64,000 bases of DNA from positions 1-64,000 of the forward strand of contig NZ_JAKRYL010000009.1 of NCBI RefSeq assembly GCF_023555415.1, written 5' to 3'. This document shows positions 11,706 to 21,578 of this stretch, one piece after another (within the stretch, counting starts at the first letter, position 1; every line of letters begins with the position of its first letter). The stretch is from Halalkalibacter alkaliphilus. Its GTDB lineage: Bacteria; Bacillota; Bacilli; Bacillales; Bacillaceae_D. The notes under the pieces were generated by a model. The model did no database searches and was not told the DNA's origin. It was given only the letters and a program-made list of their open reading frames with translations. The translations under genes and the position numbers were made by a program.

Positions 11706-11757
11706 AGAGTAAAGAGAAGGTAAAGGCGTCTTTTTCCAAAAGAGCGAGCGAACATGA

Positions 11758-11841
11758 TGGCGGTGGCTCCGCGCGTTGCACGCCTAAAGGAGAAGAGCGC
11801 TCCTTTAGGCTAAAGACAAAGCAGCGGCTCCGCACACCGCC
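11758..11841 (-). repeat. Three-helix GGAGCC repeat, copy 3
   Basis: On the minus strand: outer helix GGCGGT/ACCGCC, two facing GGAGCC blocks, middle GCTGC/GCAAC, inner GCCTAAAGGAG / CTCCTTTAGGC. It is preceded in its own orientation by the palindrome at 11841-11887. Confidence 0.8.
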
Positions 11842-11887
11842 AAGAGTAAGAACGAAAAGGAAAGATCGTCCTTTTCGTTCTTACTCT
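11841..11887 (-). terminator. Long perfect hairpin beside repeat copy 3
   Basis: AAGAGTAAGAACGAAAAGGA and its exact reverse complement TCCTTTTCGTTCTTACTCTT, with a 7-nt loop. Its right arm ends at the -35 hexamer of the rpmH promoter. It occupies the same place relative to copy 3 as gene-end hairpins do at the other copies. Confidence 0.6.
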
Positions 11888-11916
11888 TGACAAAGCACCT
11901 GCTCGTTCCTTATAAT
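11887..11916 (+). promoter_or_regulatory. rpmH promoter (sigma-A)
   Basis: -35 TTGACA (11887-11892), 18-nt spacer, -10 TATAAT (11911-11916): near-consensus, as expected for a ribosomal protein gene. Confidence 0.85.
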
Positions 11917-11965
11917 TTACAAGAATGTCTTTAAGATATAGTTAATCCTCAGGGAGGTGTAATAA

Positions 11966-12103
11966 ATGGGAAAACCAACATTCCAACCGAATAACCGTAA
12001 GCGTAAAAAGGTACACGGTTTCCGTGCACGTATGAGCACAAAAAATGGCCGTAAAGTATTAGCTCGTCGTCGTCGTAAAGGAAGAAAAGTTTTATCTGCA
12101 TAG
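11966..12103 (+). CDS. rpmH: 50S ribosomal protein L34
   Basis: 45 aa, ATG with GGGAGGTG upstream. A small, very basic protein of the large subunit: [19 protein letters not shown] and [14 protein letters not shown] match L34. It is one residue longer than the B. subtilis protein at the N-terminus (MGKPTF instead of MKRTF). It starts the clockwise rpmH-rnpA-yidC-jag group. Confidence 0.97.
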   Translation: MGKPTFQPNNRKRKKVHGFRARMSTKNGRKVLARRRRKGRKVLSA

Positions 12104-12130
12104 GCCACTGAATGTCAGTGGTCTTTTTCT
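12104..12130 (+). terminator. Hairpin between rpmH and rnpA
   Basis: GCCACTGA / TCAGTGGT with a 3-nt loop and CTTTTTCTT after it. Likely an attenuating terminator that lowers rnpA relative to rpmH. Confidence 0.7.
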
Positions 12131-12195
12131 TCTGTTATAGTGCGTATTTAGTAGATAGGAATGAAAGAGTTCTTATTTGTTAAGGAGTGTATTTC

Positions 12196-12549
12196 TTGAG
12201 AAAAGAGCAACGGGTTAAAACGAATGAAGAATTCTCAAAGGTATTTAAAAATGGACAATCCGTTGCAAATCGGCAGTTTGTTCTATATAAATTGCCAAAG
12301 GAAGGACAAGGTCCATTTAGACTTGGATTATCTGTCAGTAAGAAGGTTGGCAATGCTGTCACACGCAATCAAGTAAAGCGCTATATTCGAGAAGTATTTC
12401 GCTTGAAAGAAGAGTCTATTGAAAAAAATACTGATTATGTTGTGATCGCTAGAAAGCCAGCTGCCTCCATGAGCTTTACGGAAGTCGAACAAAGCTTGCT
12501 TCATGTAATGAGGAAGGCGAGAGTGCTTAAAAAAGTAAAGCAAACATAG
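12196..12549 (+). CDS. rnpA: Ribonuclease P protein component
   Basis: 117 aa. It binds the catalytic RNase P RNA and helps mature tRNA 5' ends. The TTG at 12196 is chosen because AAGGAG lies 8 nt upstream and the protein then begins [20 protein letters not shown], like RnpA of relatives; a GTG three codons upstream overlaps the ribosome site. The basic RNR-type motif is present ([17 protein letters not shown]). It follows rpmH in the usual order. Confidence 0.96.
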   Translation: MRKEQRVKTNEEFSKVFKNGQSVANRQFVLYKLPKEGQGPFRLGLSVSKKVGNAVTRNQVKRYIREVFRLKEESIEKNTDYVVIARKPAASMSFTEVEQSLLHVMRKARVLKKVKQT

Positions 12550-12631
12550 ATCGATCTTTTAAAGTGAGTTTATTCTGTTAGAGTAGGCTTTTCATATATA
12601 TATGATGTAAGAGGGACAAGGAGGAGAACTC

Positions 12632-13429
12632 GTGCTGAAAAAATTTGGCTTGGTGGCCATGATGATTGGGCTTCTTGTTTTAATGACAGGGTGTTTCAAT
12701 ATTGAAGAACCAATTACAAAAGATAGTACTGGTTTTTGGGATTCATATTTGGTTTATCCTTTATCATGGTTAATCATTTATTTTGCAGATATTTTTAATG
12801 GAAGCTATGGACTTTCTATTATTGTCGTTACGATTCTTTTACGTATTTTGATTTTGCCTTTAATGATTAAACAAACAAAGAGTGCAAAAGCGATGCAAGC
12901 GATCCAACCAGAGATGCAGAAGCTTCGTGAGAAATATAGTGCGAAAGACCAAAAGACTCAACAAAAGTTACAACAAGAAATGATGGCAATGTTCCAAGAA
13001 CATGGGGTTAACCCATTAGCTGGTTGTTTGCCGTTATTTATTCAAATGCCGATTTTACTTGCGTTTTATCATGCGATTATGCGTACGGGGGAAATTGGTA
13101 ACCAACCATTTTTATGGTTTGAATTAGGGACACCTGATCCATTTTTCATTCTACCAATCGTTGCGGGGATCACAACATTTATCCAACAAAAGATGATGAT
13201 GGTAACAGATAACCCGCAAATGAAAATTTTATTATATGTTATGCCGATTATGATCTTCGTATTTGCTATTTTCTTCCCAACGGCACTTACACTTTATTGG
13301 GTAGTCGGTAACATCTTTATGATCGCTCAAACTTATTTTATCACTGGGCCAAATGTCGGGAAAAAGGCAGAAGAAAATGCAGCTGCGCAACAACCGAGTA
13401 AGGCAAAAAAGGGAGGTAAAAAGAAGTGA
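12632..13429 (+). CDS. yidC: Membrane protein insertase YidC/SpoIIIJ
   Basis: 265 aa, GTG with AAGGAGGAG upstream. An Oxa1/YidC/Alb3 insertase for membrane proteins and, in spore formers, for sigma-G activation (SpoIIIJ). The lipoprotein signal ends LMTGC (Cys21). Five membrane segments follow, with [35 protein letters not shown] and the C-terminal [13 protein letters not shown]. The tail is basic (KKGGKKK). It overlaps the next gene by 4 nt. Confidence 0.95.
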   Translation: MLKKFGLVAMMIGLLVLMTGCFNIEEPITKDSTGFWDSYLVYPLSWLIIYFADIFNGSYGLSIIVVTILLRILILPLMIKQTKSAKAMQAIQPEMQKLREKYSAKDQKTQQKLQQEMMAMFQEHGVNPLAGCLPLFIQMPILLAFYHAIMRTGEIGNQPFLWFELGTPDPFFILPIVAGITTFIQQKMMMVTDNPQMKILLYVMPIMIFVFAIFFPTALTLYWVVGNIFMIAQTYFITGPNVGKKAEENAAAQQPSKAKKGGKKK

Positions 13430-14046
13430 CGCATATAACCGTGATAGGGAAGACAGTTGATGAGGCCATTGCAAATGCAATGAATGAATTGCAGACAACA
13501 AGAGAGAAACTTTCATACCGTGTAATAGAGGAGCCTCAAAAAGGTTTTTTAGGTATTATAGGTTCGAAGCCTGCAAAAATTGAAGCCCATGTTCTACCTG
13601 ATCCGGTTGAAGTAGCGCAAAGCTTCTTAGAGGAGACTGTTCGATTAATGGGTCATGAGACCGTCATTACGAAAAAATCTTCAAAAGATCGTGTGTTGCT
13701 TGAATTAGCAGATTCTAATGAGGCAGGTCGATTAATAGGGAAACGAGGACAAACGTTAGAGGCTCTCGAGTACTTAACAAACCTTGTTGGGAATCGACAA
13801 GATCAATCATACACACGCTTGGAACTTGATATTGGAAATTATCGTGAACGACGAAAGCAGACACTCGAACAGCTTGCTGACCGTGTAGCAAAAAAAGCAA
13901 AGGATACGAGAAAATCATTACCTTTAGAGGCAATGAATGCCCTTGAGCGGAAAATCGTTCATGAAAGGCTTAAATCCGTTCCTGGTGTTGTAACAGAATC
14001 AGAAGGAAAAGGGGCAAACCGACATATTGTCATTAAGCCTCAATAA
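13426..14046 (+). CDS. jag: RNA-binding protein KhpB (Jag, SpoIIIJ-associated)
   Basis: 206 aa, GTG start overlapping the yidC stop by 4 nt, which implies translational coupling. Domains in order: Jag-N (about 1-50, with [15 protein letters not shown]), KH (about 75-150, with [19 protein letters not shown]) and R3H (about 150-206, ending [14 protein letters not shown]). It binds RNA with KhpA and affects cell elongation in Firmicutes (family knowledge). Confidence 0.95.
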   Translation: MTHITVIGKTVDEAIANAMNELQTTREKLSYRVIEEPQKGFLGIIGSKPAKIEAHVLPDPVEVAQSFLEETVRLMGHETVITKKSSKDRVLLELADSNEAGRLIGKRGQTLEALEYLTNLVGNRQDQSYTRLELDIGNYRERRKQTLEQLADRVAKKAKDTRKSLPLEAMNALERKIVHERLKSVPGVVTESEGKGANRHIVIKPQ

Positions 14047-14052
14047 AAGTAG

Positions 14053-14127
14053 AAATCCTCGAGGCTGTTGAAAAAGGAGAAGCTCATCCTTTTTCAACAG
14101 CCTCTCTTTCATGGTAGAGGATTTTTG
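14053..14127 (+). terminator. Nested terminator after jag
   Basis: Inner arms GAGGCTGTTGAAAAAGGA and its complement (14061-14104) sit inside outer arms AAATCCTC / GAGGATTT followed by TTTTT. 14128-14299 shows no gene. Confidence 0.8.
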
Positions 14128-14299
14128 TATAGAGAGTATAATGGAAGGTAGCTTATCTCTTTTTATTTGCTATATCTTCTTATATAATAAAGTTTTTATT
14201 TAAAATAAAAGAACCGTCCTTTATAGGCTATATGAATTGAAAAGTAAGTCGATACTAATAAAAATTAGAACAAGATCGTGACAAATGAGGTGAGAGGTA

Positions 14300-15676
14300 A
14301 TGGAGTTTGATACAATAGCAGCAATATCAACTGCGCTTGGGGAAGGCGCTATTGGAATAGTTCGTTTAAGTGGTGATGACGCTATTCAAATAGCTGACAA
14401 ACTGTATAGTGGAAAAGATAAGCTTTCTAATGTTCCAAGTCATACAATTGTTTATGGACATATCGTTGATTCATCGTCAAATGAGCGGGTAGAAGAAGCG
14501 ATGGTCTCGGTTATGCGAGCACCAAGAACATTTACTCGTGAGGATGTAGTTGAAATTAATTGTCATGGTGGGTTGCTTTCTGTTAATCGAGTTCTGCAAT
14601 TGGCACTAAGGCACGGAGCTAGACTTGCTGAACCAGGGGAATTCACCAAGCGAGCTTTCTTAAATGGAAGAATAGATTTATCTCAAGCTGAAGGGGTTAT
14701 TGACTTAATCCGTGCAAAAACAGATCGCGCGATGAATGTCGCACTAAAACAAGTAGATGGACGTTTGTCGAAAAAAATTGGCGTTTTGCGTCAAGCTCTG
14801 TTAGAGACTGTTGCACATGTCGAAGTCAATATTGATTATCCTGAATACGATGCTGAGACGATGACGCATGGCATGTTACAAGAAAAAGCTACTTTTGTTA
14901 TAAATGAAATTGATAAGTTGCTCGGAACGGCCAAGCAAGGAAAGATCTTACGTGAAGGTCTATCTACAGTTATTATCGGTCGTCCGAATGTAGGGAAATC
15001 ATCATTGTTAAATAGTCTTGTTCATGAAAATAAGGCGATTGTAACAGATGTAGCAGGAACAACAAGAGATATTATTGAAGAGTATGTAAATGTAAAAGGT
15101 GTTCCGTTAAGGCTCGTTGATACAGCTGGAATTCGTGAAACAGAAGATATTGTTGAACGTATCGGTGTTGAACGTTCGAGAGAAGTGTTGAAAAAAGCAG
15201 ATCTCATTCTATTAGTGTTAAACTATGGAGAGGAATTATCTTCCGAAGATGAAGCATTGTTTGAAGCTGTAGAAAAAATGAACGTTATTGTCATTGTTAA
15301 TAAGACGGATGTTGAGCAAAAGATTGATCTAGAGAAGGTGAAAAAGTTAGCAGCAGACCGTCCGTTAGTTACTACCTCGCTCCTTCGCGATGAGGGAGTC
15401 GATCAGCTTGAACAAGCAATTGCTGATTTGTTTTTCGAAGGTGAAATTGAAGGTGATGATGTTACGTATGTATCCAATACAAGGCATATTGCTTTATTAG
15501 AACAAGCGAAGTCGACAATTGAAGATGCAGTTGGTGCAATTGAAATGGGCGTTCCGATTGATCTCGTTCAAATAGATGTAACAAGAACATGGGAACTGCT
15601 TGGTGAAATAATTGGTGACAGTGTTCAAGAGAGTCTAATTGATCAACTGTTCTCCCAGTTTTGTTTGGGGAAATAG
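14300..15676 (+). CDS. mnmE: tRNA modification GTPase MnmE
   Basis: 458 aa, ATG with GAGGTGAGAGG upstream. With MnmG it makes 5-carboxymethylaminomethyluridine at the wobble position of tRNAs. N-terminal folate-binding domain (to about 118), helical domain, and an inserted G domain: G1 [10 protein letters not shown]2/G3 TRDIIEE and DTAGIR, G4 NKTD. The C-terminus ends FCLGK, with the catalytic Cys. It is next to mnmG, its obligate partner. Confidence 0.97.
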   Translation: MEFDTIAAISTALGEGAIGIVRLSGDDAIQIADKLYSGKDKLSNVPSHTIVYGHIVDSSSNERVEEAMVSVMRAPRTFTREDVVEINCHGGLLSVNRVLQLALRHGARLAEPGEFTKRAFLNGRIDLSQAEGVIDLIRAKTDRAMNVALKQVDGRLSKKIGVLRQALLETVAHVEVNIDYPEYDAETMTHGMLQEKATFVINEIDKLLGTAKQGKILREGLSTVIIGRPNVGKSSLLNSLVHENKAIVTDVAGTTRDIIEEYVNVKGVPLRLVDTAGIRETEDIVERIGVERSREVLKKADLILLVLNYGEELSSEDEALFEAVEKMNVIVIVNKTDVEQKIDLEKVKKLAADRPLVTTSLLRDEGVDQLEQAIADLFFEGEIEGDDVTYVSNTRHIALLEQAKSTIEDAVGAIEMGVPIDLVQIDVTRTWELLGEIIGDSVQESLIDQLFSQFCLGK

Positions 15677-15789
15677 CTGGGTATGTTTGAGTTAGTAAGT
15701 GAAATGCAATGCTTAAGTATAAATTTATATTTAATTCAAAATGAAAGGTGCCAGGACAACTGAGCATTTTCACTAAGGAGGTTAGCTTT

Positions 15790-17676
15790 GTGAATTATCA
15801 AGGTGGTCAATTTGATGTCATTGTTGTTGGTGCAGGGCATGCAGGGGTCGAAGCTGGACTTGCAGCAGCAAGAATGGGAGCAAAAACGTTAATGTTAACA
15901 CTGAACTTAGATGCAGTTGCATATATGCCTTGTAATCCATCGGTTGGTGGTCCTGCAAAAGGTATTGTTGTAAGGGAAATTGATGCATTAGGTGGTGAAA
16001 TGGGAAGGAATATTGATAAGACCCATATTCAAATGCGAATGCTCAATACAGGAAAAGGACCGGCTGTGCGTGCATTACGTGCACAAGCAGATAAATACCT
16101 TTACCAACATGAAATGAAGAAAACAATAGAGGAAAATGAAAATCTTTTATTACGTCAAGGAATGGTTGAACGACTAATTATTGAAGATGGTGTTTGTAAA
16201 GGAGTTATAACAAATACTGGTGCTGAGTACAAGGCGAAAGCAGTCGTTATTACGACAGGAACTTACTTAAGAGGGAAAATTATCATTGGTGATCTAAGTT
16301 ATGAAAGTGGACCTAATAACATGCAGCCATCTGTGCAGTTGTCATATCATTTAAAAGAGCTTGGATTTGAGATGGTTCGTTTTAAAACAGGGACTCCGCC
16401 TCGAGTGAATGGAAGTACGATTGATTATGATCAAACGGAAATCCAACCAGGCGATGATAAACCGCGTGCATTTTCATATGAAACGACAAAATATATTACA
16501 GATCAGCTTCCTTGTTGGTTAACATATACAAGTGAAGATACTCATCAAATTATTAACAACAATTTAAGCAGATCTCCTATGTATTCAGGTATGATTGAAG
16601 GAACAGGACCGCGCTATTGTCCATCAATTGAAGATAAAATTGTTCGTTTCAATGACAAACCGCGTCACCAAATTTTTCTGGAGCCAGAAGGAAGAAATAC
16701 TTCGGAAGTGTATGTTCAAGGCTTATCGACGAGCTTACCTGAGGATGTGCAGTTAGAAATTTTAAAAACGGTTCCTGGTCTCCAAAATGTAAGAATGATG
16801 CGCCCTGGTTATGCGATTGAATATGATGCAATGGTTCCAACGCAACTATGGCCAACACTTGAAACGAAGAAGGTACCTGGTTTATTCACAGCAGGGCAAA
16901 TTAATGGAACTTCTGGTTATGAGGAAGCTGCAGGACAAGGTATTATGGCAGGAATCAATGCTGCAAGAAAAGCACAAGGAAAAGAAGGAATCATCCTTGA
17001 CCGTTCTGAAGCGTACATTGGAGTACTCATTGATGACCTTGTAACAAAGGGCACAAGTGAGCCGTATCGTTTGCTTACTTCGCGTGCAGAGTATCGCTTG
17101 CTTCTCCGTCATGATAACGCGGACTTACGTTTGACAGAGAAGGGATACGAAATTGGTTTGATTTCAAAAGAGCGTTATGGTCGTTTCCTGAAGAAGAAAG
17201 AACAAATAGCTGAAGAAAAGAAACGTTTAGAAGGAATTATCGTGAAACCTTCTGAACAAGTAAAAGAGGTACTTGAACAAGTTGGTTCGGCCCCAATGCA
17301 AGAGGCAGTCCGTGCTACAATGCTGCTAAAAAGACCGGAACTAACTTATCCAGATGTGGCGAAAGTAATTGAACCTCCTGAAGAACCTTTATCTGAGGAT
17401 GTTACAGAGCAAGTGGAAATTCAAGTGAAGTATGAAGGATACATTGGCAAACAGCTTCAGCAAGTAGAGCGCTCGAAGAAAATGGAGAACAAAAAGATTC
17501 CTGAGGATCTAGATTACTCTGCTATCAATGGTTTAGCAACAGAAGCTAGACAGAAGTTAGCCGAAGTCCGTCCGCTTTCAGTAGGGCAGGCATCAAGGGT
17601 ATCAGGTGTGAATCCTGCTGATATTTCCATTCTCCTTGTGTACCTAGAACAAGGAAGGTTAGCGAAAACCCAATAA
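15790..17676 (+). CDS. mnmG: tRNA uridine modification enzyme MnmG
   Basis: 628 aa, the same as B. subtilis GidA. The GTG at 15790 follows AAGGAGG by about 9 nt and gives [19 protein letters not shown]; an upstream in-frame ATG-like extension lacks a ribosome site. FAD-binding Rossmann motif [10 protein letters not shown], then [12 protein letters not shown] and [13 protein letters not shown], with a C-terminal helical MnmE-binding domain ending [17 protein letters not shown]. It is the FAD/NADH partner of MnmE. Confidence 0.97.
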   Translation: MNYQGGQFDVIVVGAGHAGVEAGLAAARMGAKTLMLTLNLDAVAYMPCNPSVGGPAKGIVVREIDALGGEMGRNIDKTHIQMRMLNTGKGPAVRALRAQADKYLYQHEMKKTIEENENLLLRQGMVERLIIEDGVCKGVITNTGAEYKAKAVVITTGTYLRGKIIIGDLSYESGPNNMQPSVQLSYHLKELGFEMVRFKTGTPPRVNGSTIDYDQTEIQPGDDKPRAFSYETTKYITDQLPCWLTYTSEDTHQIINNNLSRSPMYSGMIEGTGPRYCPSIEDKIVRFNDKPRHQIFLEPEGRNTSEVYVQGLSTSLPEDVQLEILKTVPGLQNVRMMRPGYAIEYDAMVPTQLWPTLETKKVPGLFTAGQINGTSGYEEAAGQGIMAGINAARKAQGKEGIILDRSEAYIGVLIDDLVTKGTSEPYRLLTSRAEYRLLLRHDNADLRLTEKGYEIGLISKERYGRFLKKKEQIAEEKKRLEGIIVKPSEQVKEVLEQVGSAPMQEAVRATMLLKRPELTYPDVAKVIEPPEEPLSEDVTEQVEIQVKYEGYIGKQLQQVERSKKMENKKIPEDLDYSAINGLATEARQKLAEVRPLSVGQASRVSGVNPADISILLVYLEQGRLAKTQ

Positions 17677-17695
17677 GTAAATATGGAGAGTCGTC

Positions 17696-18409
17696 ATGAG
17701 TAAAAAACAATTCAGTTCTTTATTGAAGGAAAAAGGCATTGAGCTTTCAGCTAAACAAGAGCAACAGTTCGAGTTGTATTATCAACTGTTAGTTGAGTGG
17801 AACGAAAAAATGAACTTAACTGCCATCACAGAAGAAGATGATGTGTATTTAAAACATTTTTACGATTCAATTACAGCGAGTTTTTATTATGATTTTGAGG
17901 ATGGAAAGAAATTAATTGATGTAGGTGCAGGTGCGGGGTTTCCGAGTATTCCCCTGAAAATAATCTATCCAGAAGTACATGTTAGTATTGTTGATTCACT
18001 CAAAAAGCGGATTGGGTTTTTAGAGCATTTAGCAAATGAACTCGGGTTAGAAAAGGTTTCGTTTTACCATGATCGAGCAGAAACGTTTGGTCAAAACCCG
18101 CAGCATCGAGAACAGTATGATATAGCAACTGCACGTGCAGTTGCTAGGCTTTCCGTACTTTCTGAGCTATGTTTGCCTTTAGTAAAAGAAAAAGGTGACT
18201 TTATTGCATTAAAGGGTGCAGGGGCATCTGAAGAATTAAAGGATGCTGAAAAAGCAATAAAAGTACTAGGTGGAAAAGTAAAAGCAGATGATTCATTCTT
18301 ATTACCAATTGAAGAGAGTGAGCGCCACATTATTCAAATGTCAAAAGTGAAACCAACTCCTAAGAAATACCCAAGAAAGCCAGGGACACCAAATAAATTG
18401 CCTTTATAA
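17696..18409 (+). CDS. rsmG: 16S rRNA (guanine527-N7)-methyltransferase RsmG
   Basis: 237 aa, ATG with GGAGAG upstream. Rossmann-fold SAM methyltransferase; the SAM-binding motif is [17 protein letters not shown] (about 79-95). It methylates G527 of 16S rRNA; loss gives low-level streptomycin resistance in relatives. C-terminus basic ([15 protein letters not shown]). It follows mnmG by 19 nt. Confidence 0.97.
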   Translation: MSKKQFSSLLKEKGIELSAKQEQQFELYYQLLVEWNEKMNLTAITEEDDVYLKHFYDSITASFYYDFEDGKKLIDVGAGAGFPSIPLKIIYPEVHVSIVDSLKKRIGFLEHLANELGLEKVSFYHDRAETFGQNPQHREQYDIATARAVARLSVLSELCLPLVKEKGDFIALKGAGASEELKDAEKAIKVLGGKVKADDSFLLPIEESERHIIQMSKVKPTPKKYPRKPGTPNKLPL

Positions 18410-18413
18410 GCTA

Positions 18414-18429
18414 TGTTCCACGTGGAACA
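18414..18429. other. parS site downstream of rsmG
   Basis: TGTTCCACGTGGAACA, a perfect 16-bp palindrome. It differs by one base from the Bacillus parS consensus TGTTNCACGTGAAACA. It lies just upstream of noc/soj/spo0J, whose product Spo0J would load here and recruit condensin. Confidence 0.85.
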
Positions 18430-18477
18430 TAGCCCTAAGGCTATACTTAGTGCAGTAATAATTTCGATAATGAGACT

Positions 18478-18506
18478 TTGTTAGAAGTCTAGTAAAATAG
18501 TATAAT
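18478..18506 (+). promoter_or_regulatory. Probable noc promoter (sigma-A)
   Basis: -35 TTGTTA (18478-18483), 17-nt spacer, -10 TATAAT (18501-18506), about 160 nt before the noc start and about 50 nt after parS. Confidence 0.6.
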
Positions 18507-18666
18507 GTTATTAGTTTAGTAGGGTTACCTTTTTTTTGGAACAGAACGTTCACTTGACGATGTATGGTGTGCAGGCTATAAATGAAGTATGGCTAAAAGA
18601 AGGACTAAAGCACGTGAATGTCGAATTAAATCTTAGACGGTTACTATCAGAAGGTGGTGTCAGGCG

Positions 18667-19533
18667 ATGAGGCAACCGTTTTCACGCCTTTTTGGCTTTA
18701 GTGACAAGCAGGCAGAGGTTGAAGTTAGTGGAAACGAAGAAGCAAATGAAGGAAGCAGCAATGAAGAGGTTAGGGAAATAACTGTTTCAGATATAGTACC
18801 AAATCGTTTTCAGCCGCGAACAGTATTTGATGAAGAACGAATTGCTGAACTGGCTCAAACGATCCGAACACATGGTGTAATTCAACCGATTGTGGTACGG
18901 GAGAGGGACGGTAAGTTTGAAATCATTGCAGGCGAACGTAGATGGCGAGCTGTAACAAAGCTCGGATGGGAGAAAATCCCTGCGCTCGTTAAAGAATTCA
19001 ATGATTCTCAAACTGCATCTGTTGCATTAATTGAGAACCTTCAAAGAGAAGGATTAACAGCAATTGAAGAGGCGATTGCTTATGCAAAACTAATAGACTT
19101 GCATGGCTTAACACAAGAGAGCTTAGCTCAGCGTCTCGGAAAAGGTCAGTCAACGGTTGCTAATAAATTGCGCTTGTTGAATCTACCAGAAGCTGTCCAA
19201 AATGCAATACTGGAACGCCAGATTTCTGAACGTCACGCACGTGCATTGCTATCATTAAAAAACGAAGAATTACAAGTTAAATTGTTAGAAGAAATTTTGG
19301 AAAAACAATTGAATGTAAAGCAGACAGAAGAAAGAGTAAAGTTTCATCTAGAAGGTCAACCCAATCAGAAAAAGAAACCAACACGCAAATCGTACTCAAA
19401 AGATATGCGTATTGCGATGAATACCATTCGGCAGTCAGTTGATATGGTAGTGAAGAGTGGGTTACATGTAGATACAGATGAAGAAGAGCATGATGAATTT
19501 TATCAATTTACAATACGAATCCCTAAAAAATAA
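18667..19533 (+). CDS. noc: Nucleoid occlusion protein Noc
   Basis: 288 aa, ATG with AAGGTGGTG upstream. A ParB-family CTP-dependent clamp that binds Noc sites and keeps the division ring off the nucleoid. The amphipathic N-terminus [15 protein letters not shown] matches the membrane-binding helix of Noc. The ParB core has GERRWRAV and [14 protein letters not shown], the HTH has [23 protein letters not shown], and a C-terminal dimer domain ends the protein. It precedes soj-spo0J. Confidence 0.95.
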   Translation: MRQPFSRLFGFSDKQAEVEVSGNEEANEGSSNEEVREITVSDIVPNRFQPRTVFDEERIAELAQTIRTHGVIQPIVVRERDGKFEIIAGERRWRAVTKLGWEKIPALVKEFNDSQTASVALIENLQREGLTAIEEAIAYAKLIDLHGLTQESLAQRLGKGQSTVANKLRLLNLPEAVQNAILERQISERHARALLSLKNEELQVKLLEEILEKQLNVKQTEERVKFHLEGQPNQKKKPTRKSYSKDMRIAMNTIRQSVDMVVKSGLHVDTDEEEHDEFYQFTIRIPKK

Positions 19534-19677
19534 TAATCTATCATTCTATTTGCAATGGTATATTCATCGCGTACCTTATTATGAGGAAACATGAGTTAAA
19601 TTTGTATGTGCAAAGCAAGTTTTCGGTATGAAATATTATTCAATAAAAGCATGCGACGGCTTAGTTTATTGCTTCTA

Positions 19678-19732
19678 AGGATCTACCAAAAGGTCAAGAA
19701 ATGACCTTTTGGTAGATCCTCTTTGTTTTTTC
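19678..19732 (+). terminator. noc terminator
   Basis: GGATCTACCAAAAGGTCA pairs with TGACCTTTTGGTAGATCC, loop AGAAA, followed by CTCTTTGTTTTTT. The rest of 19534-19811 has no gene. Confidence 0.9.
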
Positions 19733-19811
19733 GATATTTTTATAAAAAAGATTGCGACAAATTGTGTTAAAATAAAAGAGTTCGAGTTATGGATGGAAAG
19801 TAGGTGACAGC

Positions 19812-20585
19812 GTGGCCAAAATCATTGCTGTAGCAAATCAAAAAGGTGGCGTCGGCAAAACGACGACGGCTGTCAATTTAAGTGCTTGTTTAGCGCATAT
19901 TGGTAAAAGAGTTTTGCTTGTTGACATTGATCCACAAGGGAATGCAACAAGTGGGGTAGGTGTTGAAAAAGGTGATGTCGATGAGTGTGTCTATGACATT
20001 CTTGTCGAAGATGTTGAAGCGGTTGATGTAATCAAATCAACATCTGTGGAACGCTTAGATGTTTTACCTTCTACCATTCAATTATCAGGTGCAGAGATTG
20101 AACTTGTTCCAACGATTTCACGAGAAGTTCGTTTGAAACGAGCTCTATCAACAGTAGCAGAAAACTATGATTATATTTTCATTGATTGTCCACCTTCCTT
20201 AGGATTGTTGACAATTAACGCTTTAACAGCGTCAGATTCAGTTTTAATACCTGTTCAGTGTGAATACTACGCACTAGAAGGTTTGAGTCAATTACTAAAT
20301 ACAGTTCGTCTTGTTCAAAAACATCTAAACACAGACCTTGAAATTGAAGGCGTCCTATTAACGATGTTGGATGCACGAACGAACCTTGGAATACAAGTTA
20401 TCGATGAAGTGAAAAAGTACTTTCGTGAAAAGGTGTTTGATACGATTATCCCTAGAAATGTTCGCTTAGGTGAAGCGCCAAGTCATGGACAACCAATTAT
20501 AACGTATGATGCTAAGTCACGAGGTGCAGAAGTGTATGTAGATCTAGCAAAGGAAGTGGTGGCGAGTGGCGAAAGGGTTAGGTAA
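19812..20585 (+). CDS. soj: Chromosome partitioning ATPase Soj (ParA)
   Basis: 257 aa, GTG with TAGGTGA upstream. Deviant Walker A KGGVGKTTTAVNLS (about 11-24), VDIDPQGNATSG and FIDCPPSLGLLT. A dynamic ATPase that works with Spo0J/parS in origin segregation and also acts on DnaA in B. subtilis. Its end overlaps the spo0J start by 20 nt. Confidence 0.97.
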   Translation: MAKIIAVANQKGGVGKTTTAVNLSACLAHIGKRVLLVDIDPQGNATSGVGVEKGDVDECVYDILVEDVEAVDVIKSTSVERLDVLPSTIQLSGAEIELVPTISREVRLKRALSTVAENYDYIFIDCPPSLGLLTINALTASDSVLIPVQCEYYALEGLSQLLNTVRLVQKHLNTDLEIEGVLLTMLDARTNLGIQVIDEVKKYFREKVFDTIIPRNVRLGEAPSHGQPIITYDAKSRGAEVYVDLAKEVVASGERVR

Positions 20586-21420
20586 AGGGTTACAAGCGTT
20601 TTTTCCTGAACCGAACGAGGAGATCCAAGATAAAGTTGAACAAATTGCAGTATCGCAATTGCGTCCGAATCCTTATCAACCTCGGAAAACTTTCACAGAA
20701 CAGGCAATAGTAGAGCTTTCAGAATCTATTGCTGAGCATGGTATTTTGCAGCCGATTATTGCGAGGAAAAGTATAAAAGGCTATGAAATTGTCGTTGGTG
20801 AAAGGCGCTTTCGTGCAGCACAGAAAGCTGGCTTAAAGGAAGTTCCTGTTGTTATTAAAGAGTTAGATGAGCAAAAAATGATGGAGCTAGCTCTAATTGA
20901 AAATCTTCAACGTGAAGATTTAAATCCTATTGAGGAAGCAACTGCCTATGAGAAGTTAATGGATCATTTATCGATGACTCAAGAACAGCTTGCAGCTCGT
21001 CTAGGGAAGAGTCGACCTCATATTGCTAATCACTTACGTTTGTTGAATCTTCCTAAATTAGTTCAAGAGTTTATTTCAGATGGCAAACTTTCAATGGGGC
21101 ATGGACGAGCTTTATTGGGCTTAAAAGATAAGCAGAAGTTGTCAGCCCTTCTTGAGAAAATATTGCAAGATAAGTTAAGTGTCCGTGAAGTTGAAGAGTT
21201 AGTCAATCAAATCAACGAGAGAGTTCCACGTGAAACAAGTCGTAAAAAAGTGACGCTTACTCCTTTTCTAAAAGAGAGACAAGATGTACTTAGAACTCGT
21301 TTAGGAACTTCAGTTGCTATTAAACCAGGTAAGAAAAAAGGGAAAATAGAAATTGATTATTTTTCAGAAGAAGATTTGGAGCGGATTGTTCAATTGTTAG
21401 ATTCTGAGAACCGTTTATAA
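20566..21420 (+). CDS. spo0J: Chromosome partitioning protein Spo0J (ParB)
   Basis: 284 aa, GTG start inside the soj end, so translationally coupled. It begins MAKGLGKGLQAFFPE, which carries the Arg/Lys-Gly-Leu-Gly ParA-activating motif. ParB/CTPase box VVGERRFRAA, then ENLQREDLNPIEEA; HTH TQEQLAARLGKSRPHIANHLRLL; C-terminal dimerisation domain. It binds parS, and one such site lies inside its own gene. Confidence 0.97.
   Translation: MAKGLGKGLQAFFPEPNEEIQDKVEQIAVSQLRPNPYQPRKTFTEQAIVELSESIAEHGILQPIIARKSIKGYEIVVGERRFRAAQKAGLKEVPVVIKELDEQKMMELALIENLQREDLNPIEEATAYEKLMDHLSMTQEQLAARLGKSRPHIANHLRLLNLPKLVQEFISDGKLSMGHGRALLGLKDKQKLSALLEKILQDKLSVREVEELVNQINERVPRETSRKKVTLTPFLKERQDVLRTRLGTSVAIKPGKKKGKIEIDYFSEEDLERIVQLLDSENRL
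21222..21237. other. parS site inside spo0J
   Basis: AGTTCCACGTGAAACA: one mismatch (first base) to the Bacillus parS TGTTCCACGTGAAACA. It encodes the RVPRETS stretch of Spo0J. B. subtilis has a parS at the same place in its spo0J gene. Confidence 0.8.
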
Positions 21421-21433
21421 CAGTTCTACATGA

Positions 21434-21512
21434 ATACAAGAAAGTGGAAAATTGGTGCTTCTTGTATTATCGTAGAAGAAGGTGACTTATCTGGTCGCCT
21501 TCTTTTTGTATG
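21434..21512 (+). terminator. Hairpin pair after spo0J
   Basis: ATACAAGAA / TTCTTGTAT (21434-21469), then AGAAGGTGAC / GTCGCCTTCT followed by TTTTTG (21475-21510). The second has the form of an intrinsic terminator for soj-spo0J. Confidence 0.75.
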
Positions 21513-21578
21513 ATTAAATGACAAAGTGTGTTATTGTGAGTGCGTTCACTTGATTAATGGAGGAAAGGACAAAAGCAA

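Noticed and set aside
11298-11755. Open frames on the minus strand across the oriC-rpmH repeats
   Set aside because: They follow the hairpin repeats, have low-complexity Leu/Phe/Ser translations and no ribosome sites.
12180-12543. Antisense frames over rnpA
   Set aside because: Shadows of a clearly conserved gene; no ribosome site or family.
14128-14299. A DnaA-box cluster between jag and mnmE, as reported for B. subtilis
   Set aside because: Searched by eye; no TTATCCACA or one-mismatch box found there.
18560-18669. 36-codon frame running into the noc start
   Set aside because: No ribosome site and no recognisable product; probably leader sequence.
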